A stretch of 64,000 nt of DNA from Ascochyta rabiei (Eukaryota > Ascomycota > Dothideomycetes > Pleosporales > Didymellaceae), in the NCBI RefSeq assembly GCF_004011695.2, contig NC_082406.1, forward strand, positions 2,480,001 through 2,544,000, read 5' to 3'. A model generated the notes under the pieces. The model searched no databases. It saw only the letters and a program-made list of their open reading frames with translations, and was not told the DNA's origin. The position numbers and the translations under genes were made by a program. Each line of letters opens with the position of its first letter. Position 1 is the stretch's first letter. Shown piece by piece: positions 55,201 to 64,000 of this stretch.

Positions 55201-55935
55201 ATGGTACGTGGACGCTCTCGATTTTCGATTTCTGCACGGCACACGTATTGCGAAGAAAGACGGACAGGAACGCTGGAGGGGTCGTGCCATCTCTCCGCCA
55301 GGCGTGTCGCAAATTTGCTGTCGCAGCATGTCAAATTGACGAAGAAGAACAACTCGAAGAAGAATCTCTGCTAACGTTCCACTGCAGTCTCAGTCCAAGG
55401 TCGTACGTACACCCGCGCTCGCTCCGTCCACATCGCTCGCACGCATACTCACAGCCGCCGCAGAAGACCGCCCAGCTCTGGAACAAGTCCAAGGATGAGC
55501 TTGCGACCCAGCTCGCCGACCTCAAGTCGTACGTCGCAGCGCAGGAACACGCATCGCACGGGACAGCATGCTGACAGGCTCCAAGGGAGTTGATCTCGCT
55601 CAGGACTGCCAAGGTTGCTGGAGGTTCATCCACCAAGCTCACCCGCATCCATGACGTCCGCAAGGGTATCGCGAAGGTCCTTACCGTCATCAACGCCAAC
55701 CAGCGCGCCCAGCTGAGGCTCTTCTACAAGGGCAAGAAGTGCGTCTAGGCCGACTCCACACCACACCGCGAATCCACCTCTAACAGCCTGCAGGTACCTC
55801 CCCCTCGACCTCCGATCCAAGCAGACCCGTGCCATCCGCCGAAGGCTCACCAAGCACGAGTCGTCGCTCGTCACCGAGAAGCAGAAGAAGAGGAACATCC
55901 ACTTCCCCCAGCGCAAGTACGCCGTCAAGGCATAA
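55201..55935 (+). CDS. RPL35: Cytosolic 60S ribosomal protein uL29 (L35)
   Basis: Five exons: 55201-55203 (only the ATG), 55388-55402, 55464-55528, 55586-55738 and 55794-55935, giving 125 residues. Introns are 184, 61, 57 and 55 bp; all joins keep phase. The protein sits at the exit of the 60S tunnel. Landmarks are MSQSKVKTAQLW at the start, [14 protein letters not shown], the [20 protein letters not shown] helix, [18 protein letters not shown] and the end RKYAVKA. Length matches human and yeast L35. No single open frame covers the gene. The third donor (GTACGT at 55529) gives LKSEL at the join, which fits the family. Multiple introns near the 5' end are usual for ascomycete ribosomal protein genes. 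Confidence 0.92.
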
Positions 55936-56549
55936 ATGTGCGGTAGCGGTGGTGGTTTCCTTTCTTCATTAGTCTATCACGAAGCATTGCATTGCCGGGG
56001 CTTTTCCAGCTAGCGACACACCAATGTACCCTTAGTCACCATCTTCACAGGGGTTGGGGGAGGTGACGTGGCGAGTCAGGAATGGACGGAGCGATCTTCA
56101 ACGGGAATGGGTTGGCGTCCATGTCAAGATCAATACGAATCAAAAAGTTCAGACAATGAAAGGAATGGTCTGTGACGAAGTATGACAGAACTCAATCGAT
56201 GGGATATACCCGGAGTGTTCAAACGCAGTTCTCTGTTGCCATCTGTGAACACACCAAGCGACTTCAACTCGCCTCGAAACAGCAGCCTTGAGGAACTAGA
56301 TGGATGCTAGCACGCAATCCCACGAACACAATTGCGGGCCATCATTATTATCATCATTGACATTGACATTGACATTGACATCTGAGTACAGGACTTGCAT
56401 CTGGGACTCAACACTTCAGTGCCGTTTCAAACGAGTAATCGAATACACCTCAATCACGTACTGAAATCAAGCACACCTACAGAAACAGAGTGAACTCCTG
56501 AATTAAAGAAGCGCTATAACATACACTTTTGCCGTCTTTCCCCTCCCAC
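55936..56549. other. Convergent 3' region, uL29 / ERG8
   Basis: 614 bp with both 3' UTRs. It contains ATT- and CATTGA-type short repeats near 56340-56380 but no gene. Confidence 0.6.
56355..56378 (+). repeat. Hexanucleotide microsatellite, four cattga units
   Basis: Four perfect cattga copies, preceded by a short (atc/att) run. A simple-sequence tract in non-coding DNA, likely variable between isolates. Confidence 0.9.
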
Positions 56550-58548
56550 TCAAGTCGACCACACCTTATACAGCACCAGATCCTCCCTCTTGACACCGAC
56601 CATCTCCTCTCTAACATCCACAGTCCCGACCCGGCCAATCTTCGGGCCCTCAGCTTGTACGTTGTCTGCCTTGAACTGACTCAGCTTCTGCTTCAGGGCG
56701 TCCAGGACGTCTTCTTTGTCCTCGACCAGCAGCACGATGGCATCGAATCCGCCAGCGCCGGGGACTACACCACCAACGACACCGGGTAGGCGGGTGCAGT
56801 AGTCCAGCAGCGCGGTTTGCTGCGGCGGCTCGATGGGCACGCCGGATTTGACGCCCATGTCGCGGATACAGGCTCTGTTCTCCTCGATCATGACGGCGAG
56901 TTTGGCGTACCGGCCCTCGCTCTCATCCTTCTCCTCGGCAAGCCGCGTGAGCTCCGCAGCTAGTGCCTCGTTACCGCCCTGCAGTCTCTGCCAGATACCT
57001 TCAGCCTCTGTCGCCTTGTCGGCGCGCCACTTGAGCACCTGCTTGACCATTCCGGGCGTCTCGGAGCCGCAGTCGACGTCGCACATGACCAGGCGCAGAC
57101 CCGCAGGCATCTTGATCGCTGCTTTGGCAATTTCAGTGTCCCATTCGCCCTCGACGAGTTCACGCAGTTTGGATCCGAAGCCGGGCTGGCCGGGCGACGG
57201 GAGCGAGGAAAGAAGAGAGGGCGAGAATCGCTTGTACAGACATGATCCAAAGACAGCGCTGGCGATGTCGAAGCCGGAGCCGACCTTGCCCTGGGCATAC
57301 GAGTGACTTGCCTGTGCCAGGTTGTGGAGGATAGTCAGCCCGCGCTCGCTCTCCAGATCAAAGAGGTCTTTTGGCAGGTAGAAACTAAGGACTGCTGCGG
57401 TGAAGGATGTCACCAGAGCGGCGCTGGATCCGAGGCCCGTTTTGTGGGCTTCCTTGAGGGATACGCCAAAGTCGAGGAAGCGGGAACTCGACACGGAAGT
57501 ACCTGGATTAGAGTAGTAGGCTTGGTCAGCGAGGATGCGAACCGAAGCGGGTGCTATGATGTGGTTGGCGGTGAGTGTCCAGATGTAAGTTAGAGCGTAG
57601 GTGAGGGCGGTCTCGATGAACGGGTTACGGGAGAGGGGCTGATTGTGGCCACTGTAGATGTTGTCAGATGTGTGCTGTACAATACCATAAAAATTACGCC
57701 TGTTCGAGATGGCGAGTGGGATATGGAAGGGTCGAACAAGAAATGCGATGTGAGAAAGAATATCAGTATACAGCAGCGAGCTGTGGCATTAGTATTCGAG
57801 ACTGGCTCCAAGACTCGAGTTGGTCCTCACTCAAGTGCAGCAGGTCAACTTGGCTGCCCACACTCTGAACAATGTCGAAGGTGTTTTGTACGAGTACCAT
57901 GTATGATCTCGTGTGCGGTGAACCCATGTAGCAATGACCTCCAGACGGATGCTTCACTGCGGCCACTCTTGTCTATCATGGCCACCCCTGTTCGAAGACG
58001 TACTTGGACAGCTCAAGGGCTTCGCGGAACTAATCCCTGCTTCGATGGAAGACTGTAGAGTAGTCCGTGGTAAATTGACATGGTAGTCGCTTCGATCCTC
58101 ACTCATTGCTCAAACCCGTCTGATTGGACGAACCGAGCGGCTGTGTCCAGATTGGGAAGAAGTGTGTAGAAAACACGAAAAGGAGCCATAACGTCATGTA
58201 TGGGGAAAGCAGAAGGATGGTGATGACATGTCAAGGAACATCAAATACTCACACACTCAACGTATTCACGCCAATGCCTCCATCTGCCTCCTTGGCTCTG
58301 TATCCATACTCCCAGATAGCATCACGAAATTGTGGGCTCTTCACGACAATCTCACTGATCGAAACGCCAGACGTTGACTTGATGGGCTCGACGACACAAT
58401 GAATTCTTGCATCCAGACCAAAGACCAGGCCAGTGTAGTTGCGGTCGAGCACGAGGTAGCCTCCGGCAACTAGCACCTTTGCCGGACAGGAGACGGCGGT
58501 TGGGGTCAACGGCGCCTCCGCGTGGGAGGAAGTGCTGGCGGCACTCAT
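56550..58548 (-). CDS. ERG8: Phosphomevalonate kinase
   Basis: Exon 58548-58253 and exon 57651-56550, separated by a 601-bp intron (donor GTGAGT, acceptor CTACAG ending at 57652), give 465 residues. It phosphorylates mevalonate-5-phosphate in the sterol/isoprenoid pathway. GHMP kinase features: the CPAKVLVAGGYLVLD N-terminal segment, the ATP-binding KTGLGSSAALV loop, GSGFDIASAVFGS, and near the C-terminus VVPGAGGFDAIVLL. Length is close to yeast Erg8 (451). The join VNTLSV-GHNQPLSRNPFIETAL fits the family without missing residues, so the long intron seems to contain no lost exon. Divergent from the PPR gene across 1.2 kb. Confidence 0.9.
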
Positions 58549-59796
58549 GTGGAAGTGAAATGTGGGCGCAGACGGAAGGGTAAGGATGTTGATTCGAGGA
58601 GGGATGTACGCGGAACGAGGGGTCTGATTGATGGTGGTGACGGTGATCTGTGCGAAGAGAGCAGTTGCAGGCGAGTGCGCACAGCGACGCACTTGTGGGC
58701 CGCGCCTGCTGCCACGAAGCCGCAACTGGGCAGGAAATGCAGCCAGAACGACAGTGCAGCTGAAGAAGGCCCTCACCGACACCAACCCCTGGAGCCGCGA
58801 TCTGCACCCTTCGAAATTGTGACAACAAGACTTTGTAACGTCACGTGCAACGTTTTCGATCTGCCAGGCAGCACGACTCAACATGTCCATCGTATTTCAA
58901 TTCTCTAGTCCTGGCGTGGTGGACTTTGCACATCAGGTGCCGCCTCCTTGCCTCTCCAGTTCAGTGCTGAGGCGGGGTGCAGCCGTGTAGTGCCGCTGCG
59001 CTGCCGTTGCTTTCTCGTCGCGCTGACTGAGTCACCCAGAAAGCCTGGACGGGCTTCGGTGACAGCAGAGACGCCGCCACCGACATTTCAATGGCGCGCC
59101 TCCCGATTCGTCCGGGAGCACCCCTAACCTCCCCGTGACGGGACGTGTTGGAGTGTTTCGAAGCTGAGCCACAAGCCCGCTTGACCGGACTCGGTACAGC
59201 GCGCTACGGCAAGAGAAAAGTTAGGAAGCCTAGCGTTGTCGCGTCGGCCTTTCTCACCCTCCCATGACGAGTACTATCTGTCTGCTCGAATCTTCGACTC
59301 TGGCCTGTGACTCCCGCTAGCAACTTGCCCTCGTGGCTGATATTAACTCCCTTGTGGCCTCAGCGTGTCTTTCTTATGTTTGTACCTTCTGTACCTTCTC
59401 CACATCCAATCAATTCGCCCTTGTCGACACACACACGATACGGGTCTGCAGTAGAGCTTAGTGAGCTTTACCCACCCACGACTCCACCCAACAACACACT
59501 CCTTAAAATCCCCTTGCGCGTTTGTTTGGCGGTCATCGTCAAATGAACCTGCGAAATTGCCGGGCGACCTCGAGGATACCAGTACGTATCCCTGACAGTG
59601 TTTGTGGAACTGCTTCGACATCGAGGAATGCGCACGCGAGCGACGTGCTGTTGCCTAGCCATCAAATTTTCGACTGTTTTCGCGAGTGGCATTGACATCG
59701 AGTCTCGGCTTTTTCCATCACTGACAGCAATTGACGCTCATGTACTGACTCCAGCAGTCTCGCCCTTCCCAATTGAAGGGTCGCTCCATTTCCTAA
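58549..59796. promoter_or_regulatory. Divergent intergenic region, ERG8 / PPR gene
   Basis: 1.25 kb between start codons. The part next to the PPR gene (59250-59796) is pyrimidine-rich on the plus strand, like a long leader, and could contain a 5' UTR intron. No gene is supported; antisense and sense frames are short. Confidence 0.45.
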
Positions 59797-62700
59797 ATGG
59801 TCTTTAAGAGCTTCTCCCTCGCGCGTACGAGTCTTGCGAAAGGCTTCACTCACGGTTACGCCCAGTCTGTAGTCGCCGGCGTCTCCCAGAACAATCCTCT
59901 CGCCACTCTCCAGCACGATCGATACCGCAAAGGTGTTAAGAACCAATATGCCTTTGCGTCCAACTCTACTACAAGCGCCATAAAGGCGCTTGATGCCGCA
60001 CGCGCACACGAGCATCAGGATTCAGGCCTTGCTGCCTACTACACAGCATGGCAGAAGACGCAAAAGACAGAAGACAAGGAGTGGTCGCAGTACCAGTTCC
60101 GTAAGCTCATCGAGTACGACCCCAAGCATGCATCCAAGGATGCTGCTGAGGCAAAAGATACGGACACTGCGGTCGAAGAGGCGTCCGAGCTCGCCCCGGC
60201 GCGGGCTGGTGTCAGTCGCGCTTACAGCACCAGCCAGGTAGAAGACTTTAAGAAGGCCGTGGGCGATGAGCAGGCAGAAGAGATTGCACTTGCGCAGGTT
60301 GACGAGGCGATTGCGCAAGAAGCGGCAAAAATTAAGGCAGTGAACGAGGCAATCAAGGGGGCCGAGATACAACTATCACCAGTGCAGGAGGTTCGGTCGG
60401 CAACCCCCGCGCAACTCCCGGACACCCTCATCGGCTCAACGAATCTTAGTTACACACCGCCATCGTCTCTCCTCCCCAGTCCTTTCGATGAGATCGAGGA
60501 ATACACCGCTCAGCTGGAGCAGCTTGCAGCGAACCGCAAATATGTTGAAGTACCAGCCGTTTTCGAAGCCATGCTTCTCGATGGAATCAAGCCTTCCGTT
60601 GCCGCGTACAACGCTCTTCTATCTGCTGCGATCAATCTGCCCCGCGCAAAGCACCAGGTCGTGCCCAAGGCTCTTGATGTCTACTCAGACATGCTCCGTC
60701 GACGCGTCGCCCCCGATACAGCGACTTACACAGCTCTCATCGAGCTCCTCTCCGTGCGATCGTTGGAGGTCGTTTCTATGAGCCAGGTCTACGAAGAGAA
60801 GCGTCTCCGTTACGGAGGTCTAGAGGAGGAGGGCAAGTTCATGCTGCAGTCGAATGAAACCGACTACGCCATCCTTACCGAAGACGGGTCGCTCTCTGTT
60901 GCTGTCAAGTTGTTCGACGCAGCCATCAAGGTTGAAGCAGGCCGTAGTCTCTCCGAGAAGACCTACCGTTTGCTGGTCACTGCTTGCGCAGAAGGCGAGC
61001 GCGTGGAGGATATGGTTCGAATCTACTCGCACATGGAGTCGCGTAAAGTGACGCCCGCTGCGGACATGTTCGTGCCCATGATCCACGCTTTCGGTAAGTC
61101 TGGTGATCTGAGAAGCGCTGTTGAGTGCTTTGACGAGTACAAGGCTCTTGCGGTCGCGAACGACAACGGCGATGTACATGTCGTCCGAAAGGACAAGGAT
61201 GTGTATGCTGCTTTGATTAGAGCTTATGCCACCTGCGATCGCATGGACGGTGGTCAGAAGTTCTTGGCCAAGGTCGAGGCAGCACTCGCCACACCTGAAG
61301 ACGTCACATCTCTCCGCGACATAGTCGGTCTGAAGGCTCTTCTGCCAACGTGGTTGAAGAACGGCTCGTTCCAGGAGGCATACGCTTATGCCACTGAGTC
61401 CTTGAGCCCCCAGGCCCAGCACATCGCCATGGCTGCTATCTGCATCAAGGCTGCCGACCGCGATGTCATGGATGTCGCTACCGAAGCCTTCGATGCTCTT
61501 CCCGCAGAGGTTGATCTAGCCCGCCCCGCCATGGCCATGGGTGCTATGCACACCCGCAATGGAAACATTGAGGCTGCTGAGATATTCTGGAGAATGCTTG
61601 AGCTCTCGCCCACCAAGCCTGATTTCATCGAGCCCACTGCTATGCACAGCATTGCGCTCATTGGTAGCGGTCAGGCTGAGCGCGGTCTACGCCAAGGTCG
61701 TCAGATGTTCGATCGCATCCGCGACACACAGTCGGGCTCCCAGGCGAAGATGGAGGTCGTCGAGCACATCGACGAGGCTATTGAGGTGATAGGTCAGTTC
61801 ATGATGAAGCGTGGCATCTTCCTTCAGCCGCGGGCCAGCATGGAGCTGATGTGGACGATGATTGAGAACGGTGGCCTAGTCACCCCAGTTGCTCACCATT
61901 TATTATCTGGAATGGGACCTGAGGCCATCGCTCAACTCAATTTCGACGACGTCACGCTTCTGATGCAGGTCCAATCTGGAATCATTCTCCAGAGTGCCGA
62001 AGTCGACGCTGCTCACGCTGCTCGGTTCGCTCATCTTCTCGAGGTCATCACCACCACCGGCACGCCGGTAAATAAGACCACATCAGGCCTTGTTGAAAAG
62101 GCGCTTACTAGCCTCGATCGAGGTGATCTCCAGCATCGATGGTACAGCTACAAGCACCCAGCACCTGAGTCGATGTACTCTCCTGCTACGTTTGCTGCTT
62201 ATCCAGCTCCGGTACCGGTCGCACCTGCAGCACCTACCTTCGAGGACCAGTACGACCCTTATGCTGCGTCTACCGACAACAAGGGCTCTGTTGCCATCAC
62301 CGAGCTGCTCGAGAAAACCCACGGCCGTACTGCTTCTCACCTCAATGAGGCGTTGATGAAGTTCAAGAACATGCGCCGGGCTGGTCGCCACCCTCGATTC
62401 TTTACCTACGCTAAGCTTATCACTGCCGCTGCGAAGGAGGATCGCCTGAACTTGGCCCACGACATCCTCAATCTTGCCAAGCAGGATGTTCCCCTCCTCC
62501 CCCAGTACCGCATCGTACGCTACGGTTGGGTTACTATCCTCGACGCTATGGTTGCTGCTTGCCTTACTTGCGGTCAGCGCGACCTTGCAGGTCGATACCA
62601 CCAGGACTTGCTCGACATGGGTGCTGCTCCTACCGCCAACACCTTTGGCCTCTACATCACTACGCTCAAGGAGTCTACCAAAACTTTTGACGAGGCCACC

Positions 62701-63666
62701 GAGGCTGTCAAGATCTTCCTGCGTGCTAAGGCTGAGGGTGTCGAGCCTTCATCCTTCCTCTACAACGCTTTGATCGGCAAGCTTGGAAAAGCTCGTCGCA
62801 TTGATGACTGCCTCTTTTACTTCTCTGAGATGCGCAACCTTGGCATTCGACCAACTTCAGTCACATACGGCACCATCGTCAATGCCCTTTGCCGCGTCAG
62901 CGACGAGAAGTTTGCTGAAGAGCTCTTCGAGGAGATGGAGAGCATGCCCAACTACAAGCCCCGGCCTGCCCCTTACCACAGCATGATGCAGTTTTTCCTG
63001 ACCACCAAGCGTGACCGCAGCAAGGTTCTTGCCTACTACGAGCGCATGCGATCCAAGCGCATCGAACCAACAACACACACCTACAAGCTCCTCATCGACA
63101 CCTACGCCACCCTTGAGCCCATCGACATGGACGCCGCCGAGTCTGTGCTGGAGCAAGTTCGCACTACAGGTGCTGTGCCAGAAGCAGTCCATTACTCTTC
63201 TCTGATCCACGCTAAAGGCTGTGTTGCGCACGACATGGAGGGAGCGCGCCGTCTTTTCGACTCCGTGCTTGCCGATACCCGCATCCGCCCTCAGGCGTGT
63301 CTCTATCAAGCGCTCTTTGAGTCTATGGTTGCCAATCACCAGATCGGTAGCACCGATGCTGTTCTTACAGACATGCGTGCCCGCCGTGTTGAGATGACGC
63401 CGTACATTGCCAACTCGCTCATCCACGGCTGGGCACTGGCGCAGGACATCACGAAGGCAAAGGCCATCTACGAGTCTGTTCCTGAGAGCAGGCGCGAGCC
63501 TAGCACTTACGAGGCCATGACGCGTGCCTACATGGCCGTCGAAGACCGTATCGCTGCTATGGCGGTCGTCAACGAGGGTCTGTCGCGCGGCTACCCAGCT
63601 GCAGTTGCTGGCAAGATCCTTGAGCTTGTCGGCGGTGGCAGGGCGCCTGCTGAGCTTGCTGCGTAA
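59797..63666 (+). CDS. Large mitochondrial pentatricopeptide-repeat protein
   Basis: Single exon, 1289 residues. The start MVFKSFSLARTSLAKGF is basic and hydroxylated, as a matrix presequence. Residues about 100-220 are Ala/Glu-rich. PPR motifs appear in two blocks: about 255-450 (PSVAAYNALLSAA, PDTATYTALIELL, SEKTYRLLVTACAE) and about 945-1250 (SSFLYNALIGKLGKARRIDD, PTSVTYGTIVNALC, PTTHTYKLLIDTYA, PEAVHYSSLIHAKG, MTPYIANSLIHGWA). Such proteins bind organellar RNA and control its processing or translation. The size and layout resemble the fungal Cya5/Pet309 group that activates cox1 expression, but I cannot confirm this by eye. Codon use is strongly biased to C/G third positions, suggesting good expression. 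A 287-codon antisense frame at its 3' end is not a gene. Confidence 0.88.
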   Translation: MVFKSFSLARTSLAKGFTHGYAQSVVAGVSQNNPLATLQHDRYRKGVKNQYAFASNSTTSAIKALDAARAHEHQDSGLAAYYTAWQKTQKTEDKEWSQYQFRKLIEYDPKHASKDAAEAKDTDTAVEEASELAPARAGVSRAYSTSQVEDFKKAVGDEQAEEIALAQVDEAIAQEAAKIKAVNEAIKGAEIQLSPVQEVRSATPAQLPDTLIGSTNLSYTPPSSLLPSPFDEIEEYTAQLEQLAANRKYVEVPAVFEAMLLDGIKPSVAAYNALLSAAINLPRAKHQVVPKALDVYSDMLRRRVAPDTATYTALIELLSVRSLEVVSMSQVYEEKRLRYGGLEEEGKFMLQSNETDYAILTEDGSLSVAVKLFDAAIKVEAGRSLSEKTYRLLVTACAEGERVEDMVRIYSHMESRKVTPAADMFVPMIHAFGKSGDLRSAVECFDEYKALAVANDNGDVHVVRKDKDVYAALIRAYATCDRMDGGQKFLAKVEAALATPEDVTSLRDIVGLKALLPTWLKNGSFQEAYAYATESLSPQAQHIAMAAICIKAADRDVMDVATEAFDALPAEVDLARPAMAMGAMHTRNGNIEAAEIFWRMLELSPTKPDFIEPTAMHSIALIGSGQAERGLRQGRQMFDRIRDTQSGSQAKMEVVEHIDEAIEVIGQFMMKRGIFLQPRASMELMWTMIENGGLVTPVAHHLLSGMGPEAIAQLNFDDVTLLMQVQSGIILQSAEVDAAHAARFAHLLEVITTTGTPVNKTTSGLVEKALTSLDRGDLQHRWYSYKHPAPESMYSPATFAAYPAPVPVAPAAPTFEDQYDPYAASTDNKGSVAITELLEKTHGRTASHLNEALMKFKNMRRAGRHPRFFTYAKLITAAAKEDRLNLAHDILNLAKQDVPLLPQYRIVRYGWVTILDAMVAACLTCGQRDLAGRYHQDLLDMGAAPTANTFGLYITTLKESTKTFDEATEAVKIFLRAKAEGVEPSSFLYNALIGKLGKARRIDDCLFYFSEMRNLGIRPTSVTYGTIVNALCRVSDEKFAEELFEEMESMPNYKPRPAPYHSMMQFFLTTKRDRSKVLAYYERMRSKRIEPTTHTYKLLIDTYATLEPIDMDAAESVLEQVRTTGAVPEAVHYSSLIHAKGCVAHDMEGARRLFDSVLADTRIRPQACLYQALFESMVANHQIGSTDAVLTDMRARRVEMTPYIANSLIHGWALAQDITKAKAIYESVPESRREPSTYEAMTRAYMAVEDRIAAMAVVNEGLSRGYPAAVAGKILELVGGGRAPAELAA

Positions 63667-64000
63667 GCTGAATAGGATACGACGCCGGCCTGGTGTGTTT
63701 TCGCTTCTGTTTGCATCCATTAAGTTCAGATAATACCTTCTTTATTCCCTTTACCGCGACGGCCGACACAGCCACGGCTGAAAAGAATCTTCTAAACTGC
63801 CCCTCGCCTTCCAAGGTGTAGTGGGGCACCTTCAATATCTTCGGGTTGTTTTTTACTCGCTGTTTTTTCCAGCGACGGCGTCAGCGCATTTGATTGTTTT
63901 GAGGCGAGATACCTGGTTGGGGGAACGGCGCATCCAAGGGGGCCAGCTTGCTTCCCCGGCAGCTTACTTCCTTGGGCTGGCGCTCTATACTGTACATGAT
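63667..64000. other. 3' flank of PPR gene at window end
   Basis: 334 bp, presumably the 3' UTR and downstream DNA. T-rich around 63848-63870. No gene can be supported before the window ends. Confidence 0.5.

Noticed and set aside
62857..63720. 287-codon minus-strand frame at the end of the PPR gene
   Set aside because: Antisense shadow of the PPR coding region with no domain.
1..64000. tRNA, rRNA, CRISPR or telomeric repeats
   Set aside because: Looked for TTCGA-type B boxes with paired arms, regular spacer arrays and TTAGGG runs; none convincing.

Overview
The window is nuclear DNA of a filamentous ascomycete, most likely a dothideomycete. The genes have short spliceosomal introns (mostly 47-69 bp, GTRNGT donors, CTAAC/CTGAC-like branch points). 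The core genes are typical of Pezizomycotina: ERCC1/Rad10, Mediator 19, mitochondrial prolyl-tRNA synthetase, uL10m, a family X DNA polymerase, Atp10, Gos1, uL29, phosphomevalonate kinase and a large PPR protein. I worked by eye; homology statements rest on recognised motifs, not on database searches. Exon joins were set by splice consensus, reading phase and fit to the family.

Region 1 (1-21.7 kb) is gene-poor. It holds three related C2H2 zinc-finger genes, all on the minus strand (4265-5769, 9997-11388, 15644-16876). Each has a long variable N-terminal region and two C-terminal fingers, the first with an unusual 15-residue Cys-to-His loop. A small protein of unknown function lies at 19942-20476. 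The 3-4 kb between these genes shows no convincing gene; it contains a 14-bp polypurine tandem array and a stranded TATA/leader sequence.

Region 2 (21.7-29.7 kb) is a compact housekeeping block: F-box protein, ERCC1, MED19, mitochondrial ProRS and uL10m. ERCC1/MED19 and ProRS/uL10m are head-to-head pairs, and the second pair joins two mitochondrial translation genes.

Region 3 (30.7-41.4 kb) is the accessory part and the most interesting. A divergent two-gene module, a small unknown protein facing an APH-like kinase, occurs twice in inverted orientation: 30753-32907 and 35750-37909. The first small gene is intact with one intron. Its paralogue has a nonsense codon and no intron, and both kinase copies carry stops and frameshifts. 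A single-pass membrane protein lies between the copies. Next to the second copy is an intact 1132-residue HET-NB-ARC-TPR receptor of the fungal NLR type, a class linked to non-self recognition.

Region 4 (43.4-63.7 kb) is again conserved and densely packed, with genes alternating strictly in strand: a membrane-anchored SH3 protein, a small predicted lipid-anchored protein, a six-finger C2H2 factor with a Cys-rich N-terminus, Pol4/lambda, Atp10, Gos1, uL29 (with an ATG-only first exon), Erg8 (with a 601-bp intron) and a mitochondrial PPR protein. No tRNA, rRNA, CRISPR or intact transposon was seen.
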